Assembly (NCBI RefSeq): GCF_964355755.1
Contig: NC_092680.1
Span: 1,527,001-1,591,000, forward strand
Origin: Antedon mediterranea
Taxonomy: Eukaryota > Echinodermata > Crinoidea > Comatulida > Antedonidae
Length of the DNA stretch: 64,000 nucleotides
Reading direction: 5' to 3'
Positions within the stretch are counted from its first letter, which is position 1. Each line of letters opens with the position of its first letter. A program made the position numbers and the translations under genes. This document shows positions 24,801-34,590 of this stretch, in pieces. The notes under the pieces were generated by a model. That model was given only the letters and a program-made list of their open reading frames with translations. It made no database searches and had not been told where the DNA came from.

Positions 24801-26325
24801 ATATTTGCGATGGCGTACAGTTAAACCGTTTCACGACTATCAGATTATTTTAATTTTTAACCAATATAGTACCAATAAAGAAGCCATCCTATTCAAATAT
24901 TATCAGTCGCATCGTTATCTACTCCCCCACAATTGACAAACATGTTCTGTGTTTGTTTTACAAAGATCTGTAACGATCCAATCAATTGGACTGTATTTAA
25001 CATTAACCTTTCTATAAGGCTTACAATCTCTCAACAAATATGAAGAATAGTATCCATCATTTACAAAATAAACAACTACAAATTTTACTTTTCTCACAGG
25101 TCAACGAGTTCCTATAATATAATCATAATCATGCCGGTATGGTCCTCTATGTTAAAGGGTCATGCGCATAAACAGGTCCTCTATGTTAAAGGGTCATGCG
25201 CGTAAACAGGTCCTCTATGTTAAAGGGTCATGCGCGTAACAGGTGACCTAGTAAAGATACCATGAGTTTTCATCATGCTAGAATAAATGTCAGACTTAGT
25301 CTAAAAAAAGTAGACTTGAATTTCACCTAGTAGGTTTTCAAGTATTGTTCTGCGCAGCGTGCAAAGACTTTTTTTCACAACAACGATCATATGCTAGCTG
25401 TAAGTGTGGCGTTGTCTAGTTTTCTGGCAGAATCCGTTAATAAAAAATTTTCGACAACCCAGTTACGGTTCTTCCAATTTTTTGATATAAATCCACACGC
25501 GGGCCGCTAAGATAATTAAAATCGACTTATATTTCATATTTTTAATGTTTAAAGACAAACAAATTATTGCAATAACCAAATATAGTATTTAAATTTACAT
25601 AAAATGCAGTTTGTGACCTTAAACTAGATCCAAAAAACCTCGGGAATGTGGCTTTAATAATAAATATTATTAAAAATGTATGGGCATTTCCTTGTATCCA
25701 AAAAAGATAGTAATATTTTTATGAATCTTTATGATTTTCAAGTTGTATTGTACTACCTATACCAATAATATATTGGATTATCAAATAATTACCTTTGACC
25801 TCCAATAAAAATGATAAATAAAAATTATTATTTATTAGGTGAACATTCAATAAAAACATGAATAAAATACTTATATTGAATCTTGACTCTTAATAATTTA
25901 TAAATATTACTATAATAGTAAATACTTGTAGTAAAACTATGATAAAAACATTACTAATAATATTGATTCCATAATTTTAGCAAAACCAAGACATATTGTG
26001 AAATTATGTTTTATTTATTTACAATAATAACAATAGATATTTAGCAGACACAGCAATATTAATGTTAGAGGTGCGCCAATTATAATAAACACTACGTACG
26101 ACAGATGGTAGTAGGCTTAAAAACATATTGTTAGGCTAATATATATTACGATATAGATATTACACGGATACACATGATAGTACAATGATAATTAGCAGCC
26201 ACAACAGAATATGAATGGGCGACCGCCGCATCACATCTTTCATCTGTCAATATGATGAAGGGATGCTGCCTAGCTGCCACACATAATATTAGTATGCACT
26301 TACCACGAACACTTAAAAGAGCCAT
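12843..26325 (-). CDS. UNC13: UNC13/Munc13-like gene, first two coding exons (partial)
   Basis: UNC13 proteins prime synaptic and secretory vesicles for fusion and begin with a C2A domain. Two short exons read together. Exon 1 (26304-26325) starts at an ATG, encodes MALLSVR plus one base, and ends at a GTAAGT donor. Exon 2 (12843-12872) has a polypyrimidine-AG acceptor and a GTAAGA donor, and continues in phase as VKRARLQGPP. The joined N-terminus (MALLSVR then VKRARLQGPP) closely resembles the start of vertebrate UNC13B, where the C2A domain follows. The rest of the gene would lie to the left of the window; I looked for the next C2A exon in 1-12842 and did not find it. Intron 1 is about 13.4 kb and holds MITEs, SINEs and minisatellites. 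The call rests on only 17 residues plus splice-phase agreement, so it is probable rather than certain. Upstream 5' UTR exons were not identified. Confidence 0.72.
12969..13149. mobile_element. TA-flanked palindromic MITE, family M1, copy 1
   Basis: The terminal inverted repeats are close to AAGCTCTGTCTACACTATCA and are flanked by TA. The inside carries repeated CATATTTGGGCATATCACTAC words. This is nearly full length. A TA duplication suggests a Tc1/mariner-type origin (inference). It lies 97 bp from UNC13-like exon 2. Confidence 0.88.
13308..14041. repeat. 20-bp tandem array, about 37 units
   Basis: The monomer is TAGGACTATGTTGCTCGATC, repeated almost without length change over 734 bp. A block of units at about 13513-13629 has ACCATG in place of ACTATG, and GCCC replaces GCTC in scattered or paired units. 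It lies in UNC13-like intron 1. Confidence 0.98.
14042..15715. other. No gene seen
   Basis: Sequence of UNC13-like intron 1 between the 20-bp array and a SINE. No exon with matching splice sites and homology was recognised. Confidence 0.4.
15716..15937 (-). mobile_element. SINE family A, reverse-oriented, 3'-truncated
   Basis: The minus strand contains ATAAGGACTATAAACCGTAG, GGTCCAGTGTACAAA and TGCACTTTAAAGAAC, plus remnants of the tRNA-like head near 15890-15937. It lies in UNC13-like intron 1. Confidence 0.83.
15998..16420. repeat. Nested minisatellite of ATGCTACAT words
   Basis: Runs of ATGCTACATGCTACATG alternate with TCTAATGCTACACCATCATA-TCCTCATC, giving a compound repeat of about 44 to 63 bp. 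It lies in UNC13-like intron 1. Confidence 0.95.
16704..16872. mobile_element. Foldback element enclosing a tRNA-like B-box
   Basis: The arms GGTCAGATGTTTTGCCCTAC at the left and the complement of the right arm (GGTCAGATGTATGCCCTACT) pair over about 60 bp. The centre at 16780-16803 holds GTCGTGGGTTCGAGTCCCAC, a T-arm/B-box-like stem-loop. No complete tRNA is present. It lies in UNC13-like intron 1. Confidence 0.78.
17640..17878. repeat. Degenerate repeat of about 58 bp, rich in TCATGATC
   Basis: Four imperfect units contain AGGTTCACATG, GACTAGTTTGGTCATGATC and AATCATGATAAACA. The palindrome TCATGATC/ATCATGAT recurs. It lies in UNC13-like intron 1. Confidence 0.85.
18150..18511. repeat. Tandem repeat of 106-114 bp, about 3.5 units
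   Basis: CTACATGTTCCAGACATCGA followed by CTCAAATATTTCTGT recurs with the latter part at 18165, 18271, 18385 and 18496. Both strands are open over about 120 codons by chance of composition; I do not call it coding. Confidence 0.9.
18511..19002. repeat. Perfect 24-bp inverted repeat pair
   Basis: 18511-18534 (starting CTGATTGGTAATTCTAAACA) is the exact reverse complement of 18979-19002 (ending TTAGAATTACCAATCAG). The pair lies between the end of one tandem array and the start of the family A SINE. Confidence 0.9.
18901..19436 (+). mobile_element. 67-bp-repeat retroelement, interrupted by a SINE, with 19-bp duplication
   Basis: It is flanked by perfect copies of TAAATATTAAAGATTGCTA at 18882-18900 and 19437-19455. 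The ends match the element at 56748-57045 (TTTCTGGCTGTTTTA at the start, then GTATCTCCATTGAGATC and CACTGATACCCACAGCATTG monomers). A family A SINE splits it. A 19-bp duplication suggests LINE-type insertion. Confidence 0.68.
19002..19319 (+). mobile_element. tRNA-Ser/Leu-like SINE, family A, full length
   Basis: The head (19003-19085) has a GAGTGAG/CTCACTC acceptor-like stem, an A-box GTGGCCGAGCGGTTAAGAC and a B-box GGGGTTCGAGGCT, as in class II tRNAs. The body contains TCTTCTCGGATAAGGACTAT and AAACCGTAGGTCCAGTGTAC, and the tail is (AAAC)n. It is inserted into a 67-bp tandem-repeat element. Confidence 0.88.
19870..19960 (-). mobile_element. Possible SINE/LINE tail fragment
   Basis: TTTATATAGCGCAAAATACA and CTCTATGCGCTG are the complement of a GCGCTATATAAA-type 3' end, as in family B SINEs. 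Confidence 0.4.
20075..20300. repeat. Direct duplication of about 110 bp
   Basis: GTTAAATCCAGG, TAGTACTTAAAATAG and ATATTAGTGGTAAAC-like blocks occur in the same order at 20075-20190 and 20203-20300. Confidence 0.82.
20301..22988. other. Mostly unassigned intron sequence
   Basis: AT-rich UNC13-like intron 1. Apart from a SINE domain fragment at 21540-21605 and an ATTC run near 21660, nothing is recognised. Confidence 0.4.
21540..21605 (+). mobile_element. Fragment of the central domain of the 5S-tRNA SINE family
   Basis: ACAATGAGAATGAAGCATCT then TGCCTAAAGGATACAAGCA matches 49460-49500 in the same plus-strand sense. No 5S or tRNA part is visible. Confidence 0.5.
22989..23125. mobile_element. 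MITE family M1, copy 2 (right end degraded)
   Basis: The left end AGCTCTGTCTACACCATCAA and the internal CCCAAATATGG and CCATATATGGGCACATCAC words match the family. The right inverted repeat is hardly recognisable. It lies in UNC13-like intron 1. Confidence 0.8.
24183..24312. mobile_element. MITE family M1, copy 3 (left end degraded)
   Basis: The internal words GTGCCCAAATATGGTAGTG and TGACATCATCC and the right end GATAGTGTTGGTAGAGCTT followed by TA match the family. The left inverted repeat is worn. It lies in UNC13-like intron 1. Confidence 0.82.
24313..26303. other. 5' part of UNC13-like intron 1
   Basis: Apart from the 34-bp triplet repeat at 25139-25240, the stretch is AT-rich with no recognised exon. 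Confidence 0.4.
25139..25240. repeat. 34-bp tandem repeat, 3 units
   Basis: GGTCCTCTATGTTAAAGGGT followed by CATGCGCGTAAACA is repeated three times with two or three differences. Confidence 0.93.
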
Positions 26326-26629
26326 AATGCGAACACGGTTTCACCGAAATTTTTCAACAAAACATCGTGTTAGACAAAAACATACATCACGTAAATACAG
26401 CTACATGGAACAGACAAAATATAAGCGTTAGTTAGTCCAGATTGAGATGCTTTTTAACAGGTTGACATACCGTTTTGTCGCACCTCCTCGCCATATTTCG
26501 CTCAAAAGATTGGCAGGTGGTGTAATTAAAAAACTACTGTCTTATGACGTAACATTTCTTTAATGTTGGTGGCGCTATATCTTTACATTTAATTGCTTTA
26601 CCATCTTCCGACAAAACGCAGGTGTTTTG

Positions 26630-26900
26630 AAAATTGAGGGCGCTAAACATAAAATTTACGAAAAACATGTTGCGCAAGCATTACAAAAATGTGCACTAAG
26701 GCCCTGCCACAGCCTTGGGGTCGTTCCCACCACATCACTACGCGGTGTTCTTAAAATCGAGGGCGCCAAACATAAAATTTACGAGATCGAATACAGGTTG
26801 GAAAAAAAATGTAATAAAAAAAAAAGATGTTAAATGTGCTGTCCCTGCCTCAGCACTAAGGCCCTGCACAGCCTTTTGGGGTCGTTTCCAGCACATCACC
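26630..26900. repeat. Duplicated words around GGCCCTGC(C)ACAGCCTT
   Basis: GAGGGCGC-AAACATAAAATTTACGA occurs at about 26636 and 26760, and GGCCCTGC-ACAGCCTT-GGGGTCGTT at 26700 and 26861. It abuts a tRNA-like SINE head and may be its body in two copies. Confidence 0.75.
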
Positions 26901-27046
26901 AGATGCATTGATGTTGTCGCCTCATGATCTGTGAACCCCAAACACAGGTGCTCGCATAGCATTAACTCTATTCCACCGGCCAGCGTGGGAATCGAACCCA
27001 CGACATACGTGTTGTGAACACGACGCTCAGGCGACTGAGCCAACTG
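26830..27046 (-). mobile_element. tRNA-like SINE head with downstream body
   Basis: On the minus strand 27046-26975 has an A-box TTGGCTCAGTCGCCTGAGC, an anticodon-like arm GTCGTGTTCACAACACG and a B-box GTGGGTTCGATTCCCAC. The stems are good, but the molecule lacks a matched acceptor stem and is followed by a repeat-like body. It is therefore called a SINE rather than a tRNA gene. Confidence 0.7.
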
Positions 27047-27383
27047 GTCATTTTGGTTTTAGAAAGGTTAATATGATACTTATGACGTAAAATTAAAAAA
27101 GTTCATAGTAAATCGAAACACAGACAGAAATTCTTTTCAATATCTGCAGTAAATGATTGGAATAGTTTGCCATATCATATAGTAAATGCATCCTCTATAA
27201 ATAATTTTAAATTGAAACACACTGGAAAACCCACAACCTAAAGTTTGAGCCATAATAACCAAGATGTTCAAAGAGGGACTCACAAACCTTAACAGGTTTA
27301 TAGTCTAAAGGTCAAGGTAAATCAAGGTAAATGATGAATTGCGTAATACACGTATAAATAGACTATTATCAGCTGTTCAGTCA

Positions 27384-27465
27384 TGTACGTTGCGGCGTAA
27401 CGGGTAATGGTCACGTTTGAGTGCTTTCTGCTCTAGATTGGGTGGGTTCGAACCTCTACGGATAT
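27384..27465 (+). mobile_element. tRNA-like SINE remnant
   Basis: GCGGCGTAACGGGTAATGG (A-box-like) is followed by GGTGGGTTCGAACCTC (B-box-like). The upstream 50 bases and the A-box recur at 34601-34676, so this is a dispersed repeat. Confidence 0.55.
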
Positions 27466-27469
27466 TTGT

Positions 27470-28877
27470 TTTTTTGAATGAAAATAATGAATATTTTTTT
27501 TCTTTTATTTTGACATCCTGATCAGAAACTGCGATTTTAAAAAGCCCTTTTAAAAATATTTCCATGATATTTATTTTATTTTTTTATATTTATTTGTTTA
27601 CGTGATATCTTTTTAAACTTACTACTACCTGGATGAATGTCTATATAAATTAGGCTTCCATTAAAACTAAAATTGCATTTTCTTGAGAACCACTTTTCCA
27701 AAAAACTTCATTTTTCTACAAGAGGCAAGAGTTATAAATTGTGATTTGTAATTTCAAAACATAATTTAATTTTAATAATGTACAGGTTTTTTGATACGAG
27801 CAGTTTTAAAAAACCGTTTATTGTTGGCGTTGCTGTTCTATTGTTATTCAAATTAAACTATTGTTTGTTGAAAGGCTAGTTACATAACCATTACACCAAG
27901 TTCGCATACACATGGTTGTAGTTAAATAGCCTAACAGCATTAAGACATACAAATTTATTTTTTTTTTCCGATGAAATCTTTTGTAGGAGAATTTTACAGT
28001 AGGCGGAGGTAAAATGAAAAATAAATATACATAGCGATTACTACCGTCAAATGCATTATCAACTGCCATGTTGAATACATAATCACTATTTACACCATGG
28101 ACCTATAAATTATTATTATATAAATTATAAATTCTAATTTATATATCCATGTTTACACTAATCGCTATCAATATTATTATTCTCAAAAAAGATAAAACAA
28201 ATAAAAAAGGCAAGGAAAGATTTTTGCTGTCATGAATTTCATGAATTGCATGCCTCGATGATTCGCAACACTCTACCATGGACCTTTTTTCCTTGTATTG
28301 CTAGAAGGTACGTTCACCCCAGTCAGTCCTGCAAGATACTACTAGTATAAATAAATAAATAAATAAATAATTGTATTTTCATCAAGATAATTAGATTTAT
28401 TTAAAAAAAATGTTGAATATATACGTTTCTGACGCATAGGTCTACCTACATATTTGCATAAATTTGTTAACACGGTTTACCTGTATCTCTTTTATAATCT
28501 TATTAAGGTTAAAAATGTTCTCGTTTAAATATTATACAAACTTCCCTTCGTTCTATTTGCAAACTCGAGACCATTGAAACACTGCAGAAAAGAAAAAAAA
28601 ATAGTCAACTTACAGATTGCATGCAAACATAAATTCAGTTTGCTAACGTAGACTAGACTTAACTTACTAGTGTTTATTCACAAGGCAAAGAACATTTAAA
28701 CAATATTGAATCTCTTTTGAGTTCAATGCTATTCCCTGTTAAATTAACGTTAAACGTTCCATATTTATGGAATTAAATTTCAAATTTACGTCATATCAAA
28801 TGTGCGATTAAATCATCCTTGCGTTGCGTCATAGTTAAAAGAACCAAGCCTAAATGAACATGTCACATGTCAGAAAG
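27470..28877. other. Intergenic region between UNC13-like and ST8Sia-like genes
   Basis: It contains a (ATAA)n run near 28340 and a possible AATAAA for the sialyltransferase at 28673-28678 on the minus strand. No gene is seen. Confidence 0.4.
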
Positions 28878-29977
28878 TTAGGATGACGCGCAAGGCGACG
28901 TAACCAATCTAATAATACCAGACGCATTTAGCTGTTTTAAAACCGTAAATTCCGCTGGCATGCGGTGACCGTTTTGAAAAGATGCGCTTCCGTAATAATG
29001 GTACTTGACGGGTTTCCCGATGGCTGTTTGATTGAAAGGGTAAAATCCATACAGTGACACCTTGCTACACATATTCCCAGCAAGAGAAAACAAGTAAAGG
29101 CCAGATGACGGTGATGATGTAATGTTCCATCTCCTAAAAAAACAAACGAAGAACAACTGAAAACAAAACGTGTTAACTGCTCACATTTCCCCTGGTATTA
29201 ACGAAAAAATAGGCTAGGTTCAATTGGCTATTCATTTCGTTGCTCATGATTTTGAAATTGTATCTGAGGCAAAAAGCTACCGTACAAAGAGTCGGTTACA
29301 TGAAGAAAATAGGTAGGCTACGAAATTCTTTATTCACCCAAGATCAGCATTAATAAAATTATCATATGTTAGATATATGTTTAGTTATACATTTTAATTT
29401 AAAAATAGTTTGTGAAAAAAAAACCCGTTCTTTTTTCTTCTTTAAATATTATAGTCTATTTTAATTGAAATTACCTTTTAACCGCTCTGCTTAGTAAGCT
29501 ACTTGGTCGAGCTAACACAATGTTGGGCTTAAACTTCTGCAGAGCATTGACAGTACCCATCTTAGGATATCTACCGCTTGCTTTTGTCACCCATATAATA
29601 GTAGAATTATTTAAATTGTTCAGATAACGAGACGTCGTTCGGTAACAACTATCATTTTTATTTTGTGAGCACCTGCCGTAAATTCTTCCCGCGTCACTGT
29701 TTATTGTTATTAAGGTCGTTTTTCTTCCAACATCTTTCTCGAAACCTTCCAGAGTGGCGCCATATTTGAACGAAACACGTGATCGTGCGCATCAATTTCC
29801 AAGCCGCAATTACTCCCGTGTAGGATTCCGGAGTTTCCGAGGACAGCGCACGTGTCCGCGGGTTTTATCCACGGTTCCCCATTGGCCTGAGCTGTTTGGG
29901 TATATGTTTGATTTTGTATCAGCTCGTTAGGATAGACACGGAGTAATCTATATGGTGAGAAACTCTTTAAACGATTT
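28878..29977 (-). CDS. ST8Sia-like alpha-2,8-sialyltransferase, catalytic part, with frameshift
   Basis: Members of this family are Golgi type II enzymes that transfer sialic acid from CMP-Neu5Ac to sialylated glycans. The first exon (29475-29977) carries sialylmotif L ([10 protein letters not shown], then [18 protein letters not shown]) followed by [13 protein letters not shown]. The second exon (28878-29133) carries motif S ([20 protein letters not shown]), the VS motif H-x4-E (HRMPAEF) and a C-terminal Cys shortly before the stop. The exons join in phase as AAA AG|G AGA. The layout is closest to ST8Sia3-type enzymes. Just after motif L, at 29751-29754, the minus strand reads CTCT where the family pattern fits CT. 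The two extra bases shift the frame to an early stop at 29710-29712, so this is either a pseudogene or a sequence error. The exon may start at the CAG acceptor at 29978-29980, or the frame may run up to an ATG at 30081 with a possible membrane anchor ([18 protein letters not shown]). Further 5' exons were not found. A possible AATAAA lies at 28673-28678. Confidence 0.85.
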
Positions 29978-31055
29978 CTGTTTAAGAAAATAAAGAAAGA
30001 GTGAGACAAGAACAAGGAGCAACTTAGTGCCAGAAAATGTGGTAAGTTGGTCTGTCTGAATGCAGTCACATTGTTATTCAATATATCTAAAGAAGCAATT
30101 TTAAGTTTTATTAATCATTAGACGACCCTACCTTGTTACATTTGCAGCTGATTGGTTAATGTGTTTTTTTAAGGTTAGTCGAATATCGATTCTTGCCGTG
30201 GGCTCCGTCATCTTTACATTTACTAAACTATGAACAATGATATTATTTATTACTCCATATTATTTGTCCATTATCATAATTTAATAATAGAAATGTTGTT
30301 GTGTAACAGTGATTACAAATCATAACAAATGGCGTTAATAATGTCATTATTATAATGTACACTATGAGCCGCATATTATACAGATAACAATCTGAAAGAC
30401 ATGGACATACATTTTATGACAACAAAAGCAACTTTTCTGTACCGTTAATGTATATTTAAAAGTATACGGTAAGAATATAATAAACGTAAAAATCCCACAC
30501 AACAATGGGTAGAGTCGGAATCGTATGACTATATTACCAGTGGTAAAAATAAATTTCGGTAGTCGCAAAGCGTATAAAAAATGAAATACTTTAGGGGCTG
30601 GGGGCCAAGAGGGCCGCCAAGGGATCTAGGGGCCTTCGCTCCTTGAGTAATTATTTATAGGTCGTTTTAATTGTTTTTTTTGAGCACATACAAATTCCGC
30701 CTCGAAGAGTACAATAATTTTGAGCTACGCACTTTTTAGGCACTGGTCCTGATTCTATCCTCCTTAGGTATTTGTATCTGTATTTTCTGAAATTACATTC
30801 GATACAACATCATGCATGTCATAGAAGTCTTACTTTCTATTTCAACAATTTAATGATTTTTCTGTTGAAAAGTCCCCCCCCCCCCACTCAAAAATGTGTG
30901 GGTGGTGGTCATGTCCCCTCCCCGCCTCGACACCCCCTCTAAGAACTGCAAACACTCAAATAGACCCGTCTCCTCTCCGTTTTAGTAATCTAGGACTCAC
31001 CCGCCAACCCTTTCATGTAAATCATAATCTAACATTCCTGCATTTTACATTTTTA

Positions 31056-31257
31056 AAATTTTTGATAACTTCATTTCGATAACATTATATACAATACTGT
31101 ACTTACTTTTGAGTGAAGTCATTACCTGTATCCAGTTTTGTAATTAGATACATCATATTATGCGGTAAAAACAAGTAAATCAACGTGTAAATAAATACAA
31201 GCGGTACTAGAAACACACATACACACTTCGTACTGGACGCCATCATTACGTATCTGT
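31056..31257. repeat. Dispersed repeat, copy 1 (partner 34347-34541)
   Basis: ATTTCGATAACATTATA, CATATTATGCGGTAAAAACA and AGTAAATCAACGTGTAAATA are shared with 34347-34541. The end after TATCTG is interrupted by the LINE fragment and seems to resume near 32651. Confidence 0.87.
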
Positions 31258-32650
31258 TTGTTGGTGGCGTTTAAGTGTACAAGTACATTTGAAAACCAAC
31301 TGCTTAAATCTATATAATATTTTAGATCAAACGTTATAATTAACATTGGCTCTGCTTACCATTGTTGTCAAAACCGCTTGTTGTCATGGCCACAAACGAA
31401 ACCAATCAAAACGTCAAGCCTGTGTTCGTGAAGGATGATGATATTAGAAAAAAGGGTGAGGAATATTTAAAAGAAGAGGTTATATTATATTTTGCACTGA
31501 AAGATGTAATTAACTGTGATCATTTTATCGGAGCTCAAAAAATAAAAAATCTAAGGCGAATTTATGTTAATGTGCTCTTGTATTCAATTCCATGTTTGTG
31601 GAAAGAAATCATCTTTAATTCAATAGAAAACAATCAAATTAACCTGCAAGTCAAAGAAACCGTATTTCATAAAAAAATACAAGGCATCTTTTCATTATAC
31701 CCTTTTTGTCAGCAAGGTTGCTAAAATCCCCAATATACAAGCAAAGTGGGAAGTTGAGTTAGGTAAAAATGAAATAGACTGGGACAAAACATGGTACTGT
31801 AAAGTTCACAATGTGAAACATTTACCAAAAGTCGCCAAATTTAATTTTAAATTATTACATCGTATCTTAGCTTGTAGAAAAAACTGAAAGAAGTGGAATC
31901 TTAATAAAAGTGATTGTTGCGAAAAGTGTTGTATAGAAATAGAAAGTGAAAACCATATGTTGTACACCTGTAATAGCATTCAATCAGATTTGAGGAAGTT
32001 CCGTAAACTGATCGTTAAATGCATTCCATGAAACATTACGGCCAGGTTTCCCCCGGAATGGTCAGACATAGTTATAGGAACTCAGAACACGCTTGTTAAT
32101 GAACTCATCTCTTTATTTACATTTAGTGAAGTATTTACAAATTTTGCATTATTTATAAAACAAGCAAACGGTTTATCACTTGGAATTTATTTAAGATAGA
32201 ACTAAAAAATTTAATTTCAAATGAATACTTATGTAATCTAAACAAAGCAGAAAGAAAATGGAACGACGTTAAAGAAAAACTCTTTGAATCAATTATCTAA
32301 AAAGAAAAATAATCAATACAATTTAATTTAATTAAGAAATACACAAGAATAAACATAAACGTACGGTATACAGTATATTTTCTTGATTTAGATCAATTGT
32401 TAGTTTACCATCATTATTATATTATTGTTTTCGGGATGACCGAGACGCAACTGGTGCTAGAACTATTAAAATAAACCTGGCTAGACGAGGGCGTATCCCC
32501 ATACTTCGGTTTGGGTTTAGCTTTGCAATATTTATTAGTTTGTTATTTTATCATATAAATAATAAAAGCAATATTATGTTCAAAATGTAAAACTATACAA
32601 TGTTATCAAAGTATTCAAACAAAACATAATCTTTAATGCAATATACCATT
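31258..32650 (+). mobile_element. Decayed LINE fragment (reverse transcriptase C-terminal region)
   Basis: Plus-strand frames broken by stops and a frameshift give pieces typical of a LINE ORF2 C-terminus. At 31404-31715 there is an open piece around QKIKNLRRIYVNVLLYSIPC. After a shift near 31710 it continues as IQAKWEVELGKNEIDWDKTW, AKFNFKLLHRIL and a zinc-knuckle-like C-x2-C...H-x4-C (CEKC...HMLYTC). It ends in an AT-rich tail near 32580. It probably interrupts an older repeat, because the flanks rejoin when compared with 34347-34590. The exact ends are estimates. Confidence 0.7.
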
Positions 32651-32720
32651 TTAGTTCAGTTTGCAGAATTCCAGTGTGCCGAATTCCAATTTGCCGAGTT
32701 CAGTTGGCCGATTACAGCGT

Positions 32721-34346
32721 GCTGCTAACGCGAACGCAACAGATTCAGATTCCTTTTAGTATCCAATTTAATGGAAATTAGAGTGCTCATATCTTGGCTT
32801 GCCTTAAATAAATATAAAGGAAAAAGAACTAAATTGTTATAATTTCGTATTCCAGCTGGGTAGAACGGAGTAGGCCTACTTGTAACGGTTGTCCGTCTGT
32901 GCATTCACCGTCCTCATCCTACCACTTCTAACGATAACGGAGCCGATAATGTCGAGAGGGTTATTGATTGGTGTCTTCCAATATGGCATGGAACATATCG
33001 GCAAGTGCTCGCTGTTGAAAGAGTCAAGCGTTTGTTTAGAGACAAACCAATTTCATAAGCCCCACGCGATTGAATCAGAAATCGATTGATTGATAAACTC
33101 ACTTGCGTTGCGCCTCCTCGTTGTGGTTACGTGCAAGTGGTGAGAACCACACACACACACTAAATAAATGTTATTACACAGTGCGATAGACAGTGTTACA
33201 ATTACGACAGCTCAATTTATCATAACAAGTATTTCAAGCGAACCAGGAAATAGTGAAATTAAAATTTTTCTCTTGCTCTCTGTCCAGTGCAGCAAAGTTC
33301 GACAACAGTTATCACAATTATTGCGATCTAACATAGGCCTACGTGCATCCTGTCATACATGAAACTCTTACAGCCGACTAACCTATTTCGATTGAAGATA
33401 TTTATAACATTTGTGTTTTATTTATAATAGTGTTCACCTTTGTCCTGTGTTTATGTTGTCTGTAATGTCACTGCACTGACAGGTGACCGGCAAACGAGCT
33501 TTGCTCTTACGGTTCCCATCCAAAAATGATGTTTTTCTCTTATGTTCAGAAATTGAAATGGTAAATCAATTGAAACTGAAACATTAAAAAAAAACATTCG
33601 ATGTCTTTTACGCAAATTTCCGTTGTGATTTTGTTTACATATAAGTTCCTCACTCTAGCAAAATAATAATACTAATACTTACGATATATGATAATGCATA
33701 ATGATTGTATTTCACCTGAAGAGTGTGTTCAACTTGCCAATAAAAATTTGTATTGGCAAGTTCGTAGTGACTAAATAATATGAAGTCATCTTAGTTTTTT
33801 TATCGTTTTATTCAATGTTTGCTGCGGGTTTAGAACCAATCTTTAATGTAGGCCTACAACATTAATTGTAAAACAAATTTGATAAAAATAATTTAAACAA
33901 TATATTTTTTCTCATCTAAACTTTTGCATAACTAATTAAATTATTCAACCGAATCATTTTCAAAATGTGGTCTAAAAACATGCTGAAGTCAAATCAAATA
34001 CAGTATACGGTAAGAATAACAAACGTAAAAATGATGTGACTACCTACTAGCACAAAAATAATTCTGGTAGTCAGCAAGTATCTGCTAACCCTCGACCTAT
34101 CTCCTTATAATCAAATATGTGATGAAATTTCAAAAACTGAAATTCGTTTATCTTAGCTAACCCCCAACCATGGAGAAACGTTCGCAATATATTTTCATCA
34201 TGTTGCCTACACGTGCTACACTCATATCCCTTTTCAGCAGAATTAAACTACTCCGTTTCGGTTCTTATGTACGGGGGCGGCGTATGGGACAATTAGCAAT
34301 GTCCCAAACGGTGCCCCGTACTTATGAGCTCCAATTATGGCGTTTA
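32721..34346. other. No gene seen
   Basis: No exon is recognised. A short segment at 34000-34080 (ACGGTAAGAATAACAAACGT) recurs in similar form at 30455-30560, so parts belong to a dispersed repeat. Confidence 0.4.
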
Positions 34347-34590
34347 AATGAATTAATTTCGATAACATTATACACTACTATACTTATTTTTGAGTGAATT
34401 TATTACCTTTATCCAGTCTTGCAATTAAATACATCATATTATGCGGTAAAAACAAGTAAATCAACGTGTAAATAAATACAAGAGGTGTGCCTACAAGAAA
34501 CACACATTTTGTACTGACCGCCATTATTAAGTATCTGCTCAGTTTGCCAATTCAAGGTTGTCGAATCCCAATTTGCCGAATCTCAATCTC
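34347..34590. repeat. Dispersed repeat, copy 2 (partner 31056-31257 and 32651-32720)
   Basis: It aligns with 31056-31257 and continues into CAGTTTGCC and AATTTGCCGA words also found at 32660-32700. It shows the uninterrupted form of the repeat. Confidence 0.8.

Noticed and set aside
26975-27046. Functional tRNA on the minus strand
   Set aside because: The A- and B-boxes are good, but the acceptor stem does not pair properly and a SINE-like body follows. The same reasoning applies to 19003-19085, 39619-39690, 51420-51497 and 54592-54662.
29740-29748. Splice donor TGGAAG|GTTTCG that would avoid the sialyltransferase frameshift
   Set aside because: The sequence just after it ([13 protein letters not shown] in the shifted frame) is conserved sialyltransferase sequence, so it should not be intronic.
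31362-31724. 120-codon plus-strand frame as a host gene
   Set aside because: Downstream frames continue as a broken LINE C-terminal region with a zinc-knuckle-like motif, so it is a transposon remnant.
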